From assembly GCF_016545825.1 (NCBI RefSeq), contig NC_052612.1, positions 47,661,738 through 47,725,737 of the forward strand: DNA of 64,000 bases, read 5' to 3'. Made by a program: the position numbers and the translations under genes. Under the pieces are notes generated by a model. That model was not told the DNA's origin and ran no database searches. It saw nothing but the letters and a program-made list of their open reading frames with translations. How positions within the stretch are numbered: the stretch's first letter is position 1; each line of letters starts with the position of its first letter. The stretch comes from Eucalyptus grandis (lineage: Eukaryota; Streptophyta; Magnoliopsida; Myrtales; Myrtaceae). This document shows, in pieces, positions 37,675-47,870 of this stretch.

Positions 37675-40461
37675 AGTCGCGACCAATTTTTTTTTTCGAG
37701 GGGTGAACCACCTATTGTTTGGCTAATGGATTGTTAAGCCTAGACTTAACTCGGCTCTCCCAAACCCATACCAATTCGCGACTTAGGTTCGAATTCTTAA
37801 CATGCAAATTGATTTTTATTTAGGAGTCGCCACTAATCAGTTTATGGTAGGTCGATTAGACACCTAAGTAAAATAATGGGAGAATTACTTTACTCCTACG
37901 AACCGTAGACTAAGGATACGGGGACTTGATTACATTAGATTTCTCTAATGCCCTTTCGGTACCATTCTTTTAATTTCAAAAATGTTTTTGCAGGCAACTT
38001 GAATTGATTTTAAATCTATTTTCCTAACATGTAAGGTTATCCTAACGGGTGTGCAAACCACCAATTTAACATCCAAGAAAGCAATGAATAAATTACAGGA
38101 CTTACCTTATAGCAACGAAAGCATATGCGTTATTTGATCAGAATTCACATCAACAATCCTAGATATGATTTCTAATTAACATGCAATTTCTTTTTTTTCT
38201 TTATTTTCACTTATTTAATGAAAATTATGCAATATGCAAATGCATGCCACTAATTTAACATAAATGATATGACATGTCAACATGACTTAGCTATATGACC
38301 TAAGCAATATGACATAACTAAGCATGTAGTCTATCCTAAGCATGAGATGATTTATTCTAAATAATTTTTTTATTTTCCATGAGATTCGAAATTAAAGAAA
38401 TGCAACACTTAAATATGCAATCTAAATTAATCTAATGACCTAATTCTAACGACGGGCAATTTCTAATTAAATGCATCTAACAAAAATCACTAAATGACGT
38501 GCATTGTATGAATCTAATTCTATATGACGTGCACTGGTTTTTATTCTAAATAAGCATGCAATTTATTCTAATATGCAATGACGTATAAAGAATGTCCTAA
38601 TTCTACATGACATATGCGTGATGACCTTTTTTGTGTTTTTGTTTTATTAAAGTTTTCACATAATTAACATGCAATTCAAATAAAAAACTAACAACCTAAA
38701 TGAATGCACTTTTTTTTGGATTTTTTATTTAAAAATTTATAATAAGATTGCAATCCTAAATATGCAGGATGACAACAAACCTAATCCTAATTAAGATTTT
38801 TTTGATTTTTTTGATTTTTTATTTTACAAAAATAAGATTTGACTCAACCAACTCGACGATAGCAAATCAAACAAAAGATAAGATTGATAGCCAAAAATTG
38901 ACGAACCATATCTCGCGCATGAGATCGGATTGGTCAATTTTAAATTAAAATCGCAAATCGAATCTGGGCTTGAGATTAGATTGTCGATTTATAAGGGATT
39001 GCGAGTCGGATTTCGGGCGCGAAAATCAGACCGTCAACCTAGCTTGAGGGACTATTTCATATTGGGATATCAATGAACAATTCCACTAACACATAATATT
39101 AAAAATAAAGTAAAATAAAAGAAACGAAAAACCACCTAATCAGATTTTCTTTTCTTTTTCTGTTTTTCTTCTTTTCCGTACACCGCTCGTGGATTTCCAA
39201 GGGAGAGGTTGTCGGTCCGGCAAGAGGAACTCCGGCAAGGGTGAACCGGCGGCGGCAAGTGGTGAAGAGGTGAATCGGCGGTGGGGAGCGCACGGAGGTG
39301 AGTCGGCGGTGGCTTCGCGGGCTGTGGTGGTGCGGTGCTGCCGCTGGGCGTCGGCGGCAGGGCTGTCCGTCGGGGGCTTCTAGCAAAAGGCAGCAAGAGG
39401 CCTTGGGTAGCTGCGATGAGGAGCTCCCGCCCGATTCGGGCTGTTGGCGCGGTGTCCGCGAGAGGATCGGGGCAATCGTGAACGGAACGACGGTGCGGTG
39501 TCCGGCGAGCGGGGAATCGAGCCGCAGCGCGGCTCTTGTGGGTCGCTCGGGGCGCAAATCGTGGTCGTCGATCTGGGCGGACAGCGTCGCGGTAGTGGCC
39601 GGGCGACCGGACGCGGCGGCGCAAGGGCGGCGGTGCACGGCAACTTCAAGCGGCGGCTCGGGCACCGAGTCGAACGAGAGGGCCAAGGCGCAGCCCCGGA
39701 GAAGATTTGCTGGTGGAGCGGCGGTGGCATGCGGGGCGACGAGCGTACGGGAGCCGGGCGACCGTCGGGAGAGCGTCCGGTTGCAGACGGGCGGCAGGGT
39801 GAGGAAGACGGTGAACAGTAAACGTCCCCTCACCCCGCCGATTGTACTTTGCTTCGCTTCACTTTTTCACTTTTCGCCTTTGGCTTTTTCCTTTTCTCTT
39901 TGTTTTCTGCGGGGTTCTTAGAAGAACGAAAGAAGACCAAGGAAAAGCTTTTCTTTCGGTGAATTTTACCTAGCCGAGAGAAGAAAAAACTCCCTAAACC
40001 CCTCGCACGCACGGCCTTTTATAGGGGAAGGGAATTGGATTTTCAAATTCTTCATCGAATCAACCTTCGCAAAATCTTTTTAACAAAATTCATCTCATAT
40101 TGATAAGTATTCGAGATCAAGATGAAATTTTTCTAAATCCAAATCTTTTAAAGACAAATCGCAATATTTTTTACTCATCTGCCCTATCCAAAAAGATTCA
40201 TATCTCGGAAAAATTTTAAAATATTATATTCCCACAAGATAATTTTAATTATTAAAAAGCACGGGCTTGGGCCAACCATTGCTTCATGGGCCCGATCCAT
40301 CTAATTTGAATATATCCGCCATCGGTCCAATAAAATGCAAAAAATGCAAAAAACAAAATAAATGCAACTTAAATCTATATGCTATGCAATTTATAAAATT
40401 AACCCCTAATTTCCTATGCAATAAATAAATAAATTAAATCATCAAAATTTAGGTGTCAACA
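37675..40461 (-). repeat. 5' LTR of the inner element
   Basis: This is the 2787-bp partner of 28849-31655. Its first two bases are AG instead of TG. Compared with the other copy, the GC-rich block (39180-39830 against 30360-31020) differs by many single-base gains and losses, while the AT-rich parts are nearly identical. A minus-strand TATA-like word CCTATAAAAGG lies at 40015-40025. Confidence 0.85.
40015..40025 (-). promoter_or_regulatory. Putative TATA box of the inner 5' LTR
   Basis: CCTATAAAAGG on the minus strand, conserved in the other LTR at 31209-31219. It has the place expected for the promoter of a leftward transcript, with the GC-rich block downstream as transcribed leader. Confidence 0.5.
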
Positions 40462-40466
40462 ATCAC

Positions 40467-40583
40467 AAAAAAAATTTATTTTAACAGAATAAAAAAGCTT
40501 TAAGCTATTACCCCGCACAAAGAAAAAAAAAACCAAGTCAGGAAAGCATTTAAACAAAGATAAAATGGCCTAAGTCCTTAAAG
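40467..40583 (-). other. Outer-element leader fragment right of the inner insertion
   Basis: This is the short piece of outer internal sequence between the inner element's right target duplication and the primer-binding site. It continues the leader that resumes at 28843 on the other side of the inner element. Confidence 0.6.
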
Positions 40584-40601
40584 TCCCCAGCGGAGTCGCC
40601 A
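40584..40601 (-). promoter_or_regulatory. Primer-binding site of the outer element, tRNA-Arg type
   Basis: On the minus strand, TGGCGACTCCGCTGGGGA lies 3 bases from the 5' LTR. Its complement ends GGAGTCGCCA, which fits the acceptor end plus CCA of a plant tRNA-Arg as I know it. Ogre elements are known to use tRNA-Arg as primer. A tRNA alignment would confirm this. Confidence 0.75.
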
Positions 40602-40604
40602 AGC

Positions 40605-42792
40605 TGTCGCGACCTCTCTTTTTTCGGCGCCAGCAATCGGATACGAGCACCTAAGGAGGCTAATGGCTCGGCTGAAATTAATTAAGCCCGAACTCTCCCA
40701 AGTCCACCAATTCACGACTTAATGGTCTGAGTTTTTAACTTGTAAATTAATTTTAAAAATGGAGTCGCCACTAATCGATTTGGGGTGGGTTGATTAGAAA
40801 CCCAAGTGAAGTATCGGGAGAAATACTCACTCCCGCGCAACTAGAGAAATTAGGATCGGGGACTTGATTACACTAGTTAACCACTAATGCCCTTTCGGTA
40901 CCTAATCTTGTTTAAACCCTAAGGCTTTTGGATTTTTGAGGGATTTTCCATGCATTTTTGGGAGGAAAACATTTTTAGTCTTTTTCTAATTTTTGACACA
41001 AAAAGGATTTTTTGGGATTTTTTGGGTATTTTGAAAAATACAAGTCTTTTTGGTTTTTTCTGAAATTTTTTGGCTTTTTCATGAATTGTTGGCTTTTTTT
41101 TTTTTTTTTTTTGATTTTTGGCATTTTTGGAAAAATATGGAATTTTTTGATTTTTTTTATTTTCGGAAAATAAAATATTTTTTAATATTTTTCAAAATAT
41201 TTTTGGAAAATAAATTATTTTTTATTTTTCTATTTTTTAGAAAATACAACATTTTTCGACATTTTTAAATATTTTCGATTTTCTGGAAATTAAAACATTT
41301 TTTTAATATTTTTTTGAAAATAAAACACTTTTTGATTTTTTTGAAAATAAAATATTTATTTGAATTATTTTATATTAAAATATCAAAATAAAAACCAGGG
41401 TCGGATCTGCGGGTTGTCCGACCGGTCGGCGACCCAAACGTCAACGGGCGTTGCGCATTAGGCTCCCATTGGGATTTTTCATCTTTTTCTTTTTTATTTT
41501 TATTTTATTAAACCGAAACGGTGTCGTGGCCGGGCGTTCGGGGACGCCGCCCGCCCCGACAACCCGGCCCGATAGTCCGCCCTCCGCGACCCGGCTCCCC
41601 ACGAAACCCTACCCGAGTCCGACCCGACTTCGCGACCCGGTTTCCCGCCGCCCGAGTCTCGCGAAACCCTACTCCGGTTCCGAGACCCGGATCCGATTCC
41701 GACGTCCCAAAATCGCAAACCCTAGGGTTTGCGAATCCGCGGCGCCAAAGGGGGGAACCGAGGTGCTTGGCGGCGACGATGGCGGCGACTACGGCGGCCA
41801 CGACGGATGTGACAACAGCGACAATGACGACGTGCTAGGTCAACGGAAACGGCTACGATGAACAATGATGCCCTTTTACCTTCTCTCGAACGGACGACGG
41901 GGGAGGGCGGTTCGTGATGGTGGAGGTCGCGCGAACAACGATGGTGATGGCAAGACTAGGCAACGACAGCAGCCCCTCGGTTTCGCATTTGGTCTAGCGT
42001 TGGTGGGTCGGTCGCGGCACGGCGTCGGGGTGGGGGGACAAAGGACAGAGCGAGGTGCAGGCCGAGGCGCGGAGCCTCCGACTTCACAGATTCCGCATTC
42101 CTCCTCCGGCTCTCCTCGTTCAGCCTTGATTTCTCTCACTCAGCCGATCCGAGCCTCCACCGGCCGGATCGACCCTCTCGGTTGTTCGCCGGCCTTCCCC
42201 GAAGTCTCTCGGTGGAGGGTGGGCTGAGCTCACAACTCGAGCTCTTCACTCGCTCGTCGATTCCTCCCCCGAAGTCTCTCGGTGGGAAGATCTCCAAGCT
42301 TGCAATGCCGATCGTCGACGGAGGTGCTCCTCTATTTATAGGCGACGAAACCGGCCGACGGAGCTTCACCGCCGGTCCCTCGCGTGCCGGGAAAAGTGGT
42401 TCTCCTCGGCTGAACCGGCAATCCCATCCGAGCTCATCCAGCGAAGCATGCTTGGCATTGATGGCGCCGCGATCTTATCTTCTCCACCGACATCGGCCTA
42501 CTCCCCTCGGCCGTAGGCCATCCTTCGTGTGCATCGTCGTCTTCTGCGTGCGTGAAGTACAGAGGCGGAGAAGGAAGGCGCAAGGAAGAAGAAGAAGGAA
42601 GAGAGGGGCCGGGCCAGAGGAAAAAGAAAAACTGGGCTTGGGCCGGCGAAAGGGAGAAAAAGAGGAGGGGGGGCTGCCAATTTTTGTTTTCGCTTTGTTT
42701 CGTTTTCTTTTTGTTTTTTTTAATTATCTTATTTATCCGAAATAAAAACTTAATAAAATAAAATTAACCTAATTAAAATTGAGGTGTCAACA
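40605..42792 (-). repeat. 5' LTR of the outer element
   Basis: This 2188-bp copy begins TGTCGCGACC and ends GGTGTCAACA on plus. It keeps the terminal TG that the other copy has lost. The GC-rich block (41400-42470) differs from 17200-18300 by many small indels. The minus-strand TATA-like word is at 42331-42340. Confidence 0.86.
42331..42340 (-). promoter_or_regulatory. Putative TATA box of the outer 5' LTR
   Basis: TATAAATAGA on the minus strand, identical at 18146-18155 in the other LTR. Its orientation agrees with leftward transcription of ORF1 and gag. Confidence 0.5.
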
Positions 42793-43295
42793 CTGGCAAG
42801 GCCTCACCCAAGGCTGGGGAGACTCATTGGCCATAGGTGAGAGCTGGTGTCACCTAGATCTAAGCGAGCCTTGCAGCCCAACCGAGGCGACACCCGGATC
42901 TAGCGAGACTCGCCCAAGCCTCGCCAGGCCGGCAAGGGTTGCTCCCTCCGTCATAGGCCGCTTAGGCTGGCGACCTCACCAACCCTCCAATGGTAGTAAT
43001 GGCAGCGATAGCCATCCAAGTAACCATGACCTTGCCCATTTTTTTTCCAATTTTTTTAGAATTATTTTAGCTTTAATTTTTTTTTTTACTATTCTTTAAA
43101 TAAGATTTAAAGAAAAAAAGTCATAAAAATGCCACGTAGGATAAATAAATTAATTTAAAATACTACTTTAGAATTTTCTGTTAAACAAATTGACGGTGTT
43201 AATGAAAGGACTCAATTGCATCAATTTGATAAATTTTAGAACTCAATTATACTTTTCCGATAAGTTTTAGGACTTGTTGTGTATATATCCCTAAA
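42793..43295. mobile_element. Right half of the split GC-rich hairpin element
   Basis: It starts with the target duplication CTGGC, continues with GC-rich GAGACTCGCC/GCGAGCC words, then GGCGACCTCACC and GGCAGCGATAG, which pair with the left half near 16160-16210. An AT-rich arm ends near 43295 with the words TTTTAGGACTTG and ACTCAATT, typical of the arms of the Mutator-like hairpins in this window. The matching left terminus was not found, so the left half may be truncated. Confidence 0.55.
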
Positions 43296-44484
43296 TTAAA
43301 TAGTGGACTATGGATTGCCTTTTTTTTTTTCCCCTCCAAGTTTTATGGATTATTGCAATGAAATGTAGTTGAATTTGTCAAATTAAACAATGAACGATAT
43401 TAACAATGCTTGATTAATATTTTAGTGTAAATTAATTCTATACTCTTTTTATTATTTATTCATATAACATGTCGGAACATGTGTGAATTCTTTATTTTTG
43501 ATAAATGATATGTCGACGATCGTGTAGTATCATGTCACGTGTGTTGCATGTCTGTGTTGGTGCTACATAACCCAAGATTACAAATGGAGAGATACTGTGG
43601 TCCTTGTCGGAAGAGTCCTCATTCCGGTCAAGGCCGAAAAACCAGGTTGAGGGTGTTAGGGGATACTCATTCCTACATCTGATAAATATAGTTGGTTCAT
43701 CACTCGACAGGTTTAAGTTTTTGTAACGAGAAGGGTTTGATAGAATGTTTTCCTTGGCTCATCACTCGAAGGGCCTGTCATCTCGGCCCATGAATATGCA
43801 AGTCAGATGACAGCAAGCGAGTAATACTTATATCGCGACATGACTTAAATTTGCAAACTCATATAAGATATAGTGATTTTTACTGTCGGGTAGCTGCGCA
43901 AGCTAAAACTCTTCCCTAGAAAGAGGGGTGGGAGTCTTAGTTTCTGAACCTTTTCATTTGCCCTAACTCGATTTTGAAGAAGAAATTTGTTTTTCCCTGT
44001 GAATGATTATGATACTTTTTGGTTGCGTATACGTTAGATTTAACAAAAGACTCGAAACAAAAGCCAGTTGAGGTCGAGCTTATCGTTATTAATGTAACAA
44101 AATATGCCATAAAACCTTAATTTCCTGATCAACGTGACAGACCACCTAGGTATGAATAAAATCTGAGTTGAAGGAATATCTCACTAACCCATTAACAAGG
44201 TAAAATGCGAGTCAATTGCTGGATGAATGGCACCAATACGTGATTATTCACACTTGATGATGCCAAGAATCGAATATATGTTATATGTGTTAGTCGATGT
44301 TAGTTTTTTGTTTTTCTTTAGCCAAATAACTGATCATGTAGAGTAGGACCATTGATGTAAGTTTCCGGATTGATGATTGATGTTGAGATTTTCATTCTTT
44401 TTTGCTCTCATAGGATACCGGTATATTTCGTCTTATTTTACAGGAAAAGCGACACGTGATGCATGATCATTGACACACCTGACA

Positions 44485-44486
<2 letters not shown>
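43296..44486. other. Intergenic, no gene seen
   Basis: This is AT-rich with short open frames only. I recognise no family, RNA gene or element ends. Confidence 0.4.

Positions 44487-44552
<66 letters not shown>
44487..44552. repeat. (TA)33 microsatellite
   Basis: An uninterrupted 66-bp TA run. The tyrosine-isoleucine frames over it are artefacts. Confidence 0.97.
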
Positions 44553-44554
<2 letters not shown>

Positions 44555-44828
44555 TTTGATTAGTCGAAAATTAGAAACTTTCAACATTGAAAGACAACCA
44601 GTCCAAAGTCCGGACAAGAATGAATTAAATGCATGTGAAATCGATGGTTGCGAATATAATAATGGCATGACTCGTAAGAGCAAGTCAAGCCAATAATCTT
44701 GGGGGATCTTTGTCAAGTCTTTGCACTGCAATTGCAAGGAAGCATCCCCCTCCTCATTTTCGACGACACTTCCCATCAAGATATGACCCCGTGAGTTGGG
44801 ATTTTACATGCATGTCTCTGTCAGTTTA

Positions 44829-44928
44829 NNNNNNNNNNNNNNNNNNNNNNNNNNNNNNNNNNNNNNNNNNNNNNNNNNNNNNNNNNNNNNNNNNNNNNNN
44901 NNNNNNNNNNNNNNNNNNNNNNNNNNNN
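44829..44928. other. Assembly gap, 100 N
   Basis: Exactly 100 unknown bases, the conventional placeholder for a gap of unknown size. The real distance between the flanks is not known. The left flank (44725-44790) is the piece similar to 8395-8460. Confidence 0.98.
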
Positions 44929-46132
44929 TTTGTCGGATGGAGCCAAGAGGGAAACGACGTCGCAAGTTATGCAATAAGAGACATTACATGTTTTGGATGG
45001 TTGTCCCGGGGAAACTGTCCCCATTCGTAGAACGACAAGAGAAGATCTGATAAGAGAAAAATCTCTTAAGAAGACATATCTACAGAATCATAATCTTGTA
45101 CCAAATGGGTCTCAGAGTAATAATGTAAGCATTTTAATTATCTTAAATTTGTAGTCAATTGCATTACTCAATCTATAAATTTTTGAAGTTTATAGATTGA
45201 GATATAACTATACTCTGTCGTGCACTTTGACAATCTATTTCTTGTGCGTTTCAAATATTGACGTGCTATGTTAATCACCCCTTGGAAAATCAAAGTCCAT
45301 GAGAAACTTGTATCGATAGAGATGATATTGTGCTTACAAGAATTTAAGTACTTCAAGATTACTTAAATTTCATGAATTTAACGGAATATATGAACATGGC
45401 TTTTTGCTTCTATAAAAGATAAGGTGATGAAAACTTCCTTTACTGTCACTATTTAGTGACACGAATATTTTACTTCCTTTATTAACTCCTCGTTTCATTC
45501 CTTTCTCCAGTGGTAAAATAATTTTTAGATTACTCAATTTTACTAAATTTGCCATGTGTTATAAGTATGCTATTATGAGCCGAAACCTTATTGTATATTG
45601 CACTTCTTTTTCCACGTTTTTATAACAATTCAACATCTACACAAAATACGTTACTCGAGTTATATGAAGTTTATCAAATGCTTTATCTTATATTCGATCC
45701 CTATTTATTGATAGCTTCCAAAATCTGGAATCATTCTTAAATGTCAACCAATCTCTTCAAAGGATTATCCTCTTCCTAATAATAATTCAGTTTTTTTCCT
45801 AAGTAACTTACCGGAGTATTTCTATTAAATAGATGAAAAGAGTTTTAAATTTTTTAAATCTTAATTATCTCTGTTCTCTATAGGTTAAATTAAACTAGAA
45901 ACTAAAAATAAACTATTCAAACATGAGCGAATTGGAGGGCTAGTTACAGCTTAATTGTGTTCTAGAAAGTATATGGACGTCATTAATGTCCAAAGCTACC
46001 ATAATAAGCTTTTCAAAAATTTGACTAATGCTGATATATACCCCACCAGAAATTAATTAACGGATATCTTGTAGCTACACAATATGTGCACTTTAAGTGA
46101 TATTGCATGCTTCGATTTTTTGTACTTTCTAG
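44929..46132. other. Intergenic flank of the neprosin relic, no exon recognised
   Basis: Upstream exons of a neprosin gene (including the activation-peptide domain) would be expected here on the plus strand, but I could not identify any. The stretch is AT-rich with only short open frames. Confidence 0.4.
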
Positions 46133-46726
46133 TTTGCATATCTCACCATGGTACGTCCTCCAGATGATTCTCTGCATGGAGCATAAACCTTCATCGATGT
46201 CTATAATCCATAGTGTGGAGAAAAGCAGTTCAGCACAGCTGAAGTCCGGCTCTTCGATGGTCCTAAAGATGCGTTTAGCTCAATTTCAGTAGGGTGGATG
46301 GTACGTTTTGTATTTTTTAAAATATATTTTGGTGGACCTAAAATCATACATGAGCACTCAATTTGATATAAAAAGAACTTCTTTTTCCTATATAATTGCT
46401 CGATAAAGTGAGAGAATGACGACCATTCATTTTTTTTATATAAAGAAATTTTGTTGTCCATCGTTGGAATTATTAACAGGGTTGTGTCATCCTTGCTAAA
46501 CATCCTAAGAAAACACTATCCATTAATTAAATTATATTTAGTGATTAATCTTCCCATTTTACACGTGATCTTTTTTTTTTATTCATTTTATTAGAGAATG
46601 ACCATATCCTATATATTTTTGCTTCTGATCCAATGGACATAAATAGTATTGACATGGCAGGTGAATCCAGGTTTATATGGAGATCGTGAATCAACCCTGC
46701 CCAATCTGGTTCCAAGTAAGAGGTAA
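46133..46726 (+). pseudogene. Neprosin-family (DUF239) pseudogene, two exon remnants
   Basis: One frame from 46133 reads through two in-frame stops (TAA 46184-46186, TAG 46211-46213) as part of a neprosin domain: TFIDVYNP, EKQFSTAEVRLFDGPKDAF and SISVGWM. It follows a CTAG acceptor and ends at a GT donor (46301). After a ~360-bp intron, a CAG acceptor (46658-46660) leads into VNPGLYGDRES, the next conserved block of the family, in the right phase. The similarity ends a few codons later and a stop lies at about 46724. Neprosins are secreted prolyl endopeptidases first known from Nepenthes fluid; most plant members have no known role. Upstream and downstream exons were not found. Two stops plus missing parts make it a pseudogene. 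Confidence 0.75.
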
Positions 46727-47439
46727 TAATGTAAGTGGGGTTGATGAAATGGTCATCCTATTTAGACTGCTAGCGTTAAAATGAGAATAAAAATGAAAAA
46801 CATGACTAAATTTGAAACGTTACCAGAAAACTTATTGTAAATGCTAAGGCATTGGCCTAAAAGTGAGATGTGTTTTGGGCAATCCCAAATCCTATCTTGT
46901 TAAATTGATATTACTCTCCAAATCTACTACGGGTATTGATAAAAAGTTTTGAAGTTGACTCGTTAAAGTTGTCACACACCGGGTCCATTAAGAATAGGGA
47001 ATGACACAGCTGTCCTTCCTCTCAAAGGACACAGCTTCAAAAAAAATATTTACACTGCCCACTCAACTAAACTCAACAAATGTCATCTCAGACGTCTATA
47101 CAATCATACCCAAAATCCAACTCCCAAAAGTCCCCAATGATAGTGTTCTCATACTATTGACTACTAATCGAGGAACCTAAAAAAGTCGGTAAGTAGTACA
47201 TCTCTTTTAATCAAATCATATATATAATATACATATCAAATCAAATATGAGTTATATCATTTTAACAAATATTTATACAAATAAAAAATACTTATCTAAT
47301 CCATCACCACAATTCAAACATTAATGATCTAGTCCATTAATCAATCTCATCAAATTATACATTAATGACCTATTCCATTGACCAATCTCAAATCACACAT
47401 AAATAATCAATTTCATGCTCAATATCCAATTTAAGATTC
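46727..47439. other. Intergenic, repeat-like, no gene
   Basis: The words around 46968-47040 (TCACACACCGGGTCC, GACACAGCTGTCC) resemble a phrase common in plant interspersed repeats, but I see no element boundaries. Confidence 0.35.
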
Positions 47440-47870
47440 TAGAGGTGGCTTCTATAAAACTTACCTTGTTCTTGATCAACATATATCAATGGTCCAAGGT
47501 TCTAGAGATGGCTCCCATGAGACTCGTGACATCATGTAGCACTTAGCTCTTGACCAATACATATTAACACTACTAGGCCATAGAGGTGGCTCCCATGAGA
47601 CTTGTGTTGTTGTATAACACTTAGCCCTTGAGGTGATTCCTATGAGACTCGCGTTACCATGTCGTACTTCATCATTGACCAGTACATATCAATAGTACAA
47701 GACCCTATAACTATAAGTGACTCTCACCAGACTCGCGTTGCCATGTAGCACTTAGCCTTTGACCAACACACATCAATAGTACAAGACCTTAGAAGTGGTT
47801 CCCACAAGACTCATGTCGCCATATAACACTTAGTTCTTGACCAATCCATATCACAATTGGTTTTACAACC
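47440..47870. repeat. Degenerate tandem repeat, ~95-100 bp units
   Basis: About four to five units share GGTGGCTCCCATGAGACTC, a word for GTAGCACTTAGC and TTGACCAATACATATCAA, with many changes. The following 150 bases contain a second short repeat (CATATCA, TTGGTTTTA, TCTTTCACAACT) of about 85 bp. Origin unknown. Confidence 0.7.

Larger units (their letters stand above)
28849..40461 (-). mobile_element. Inner Ogre/Tat-related LTR element, no coding genes
   Basis: The LTRs at 28849-31655 and 37675-40461 are flanked by ATCAC (28844-28848 and 40462-40466). The element lies inside the outer element, between its primer-binding site and ORF1, so it is the younger insertion. The LTR ends (TGTCGCGACC and GGTGTCAACA on plus), the primer site and the polypurine tract resemble those of the outer element. 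The 6.0-kb internal part has no ORF1, gag or pol that I can recognise; the longest plus frame (33852-34208) matches nothing. It must have been mobilised in trans. In the first ~380 bases its LTRs differ by about seven changes by eye, fewer than the outer pair. Confidence 0.87.
16407..42792 (-). mobile_element. Ogre/Tat-like Ty3-gypsy LTR retrotransposon (outer), pol-less
   Basis: Two long related terminal repeats (16407-18610 and 40605-42792) are flanked by the 5-bp direct repeat CTGGC (16402-16406 and 42793-42797). The orientation is minus: primer-binding site next to the right LTR, polypurine tract next to the left LTR, TATA boxes, ORF1 and gag all read leftwards. The primer site matches a tRNA-Arg 3' end, and an extra ORF precedes gag; both are known hallmarks of the Ogre group of the Tat lineage. 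Pol (protease, reverse transcriptase, RNase H, integrase) is absent, so the element is a non-autonomous derivative. Removing the inner insertion gives about 14.8 kb. In the first ~260 bases the two LTRs differ at roughly ten positions by eye, mostly C/T. Confidence 0.88.

Noticed and set aside
39099..39833. 244-codon minus-strand frame in the inner 5' LTR
   Set aside because: It is proline/arginine/alanine-rich sequence from GC-rich LTR DNA and is broken in the other LTR copy.
44463..44779. YIYIYI-repeat open frames
   Set aside because: Product of the (TA)n microsatellite.
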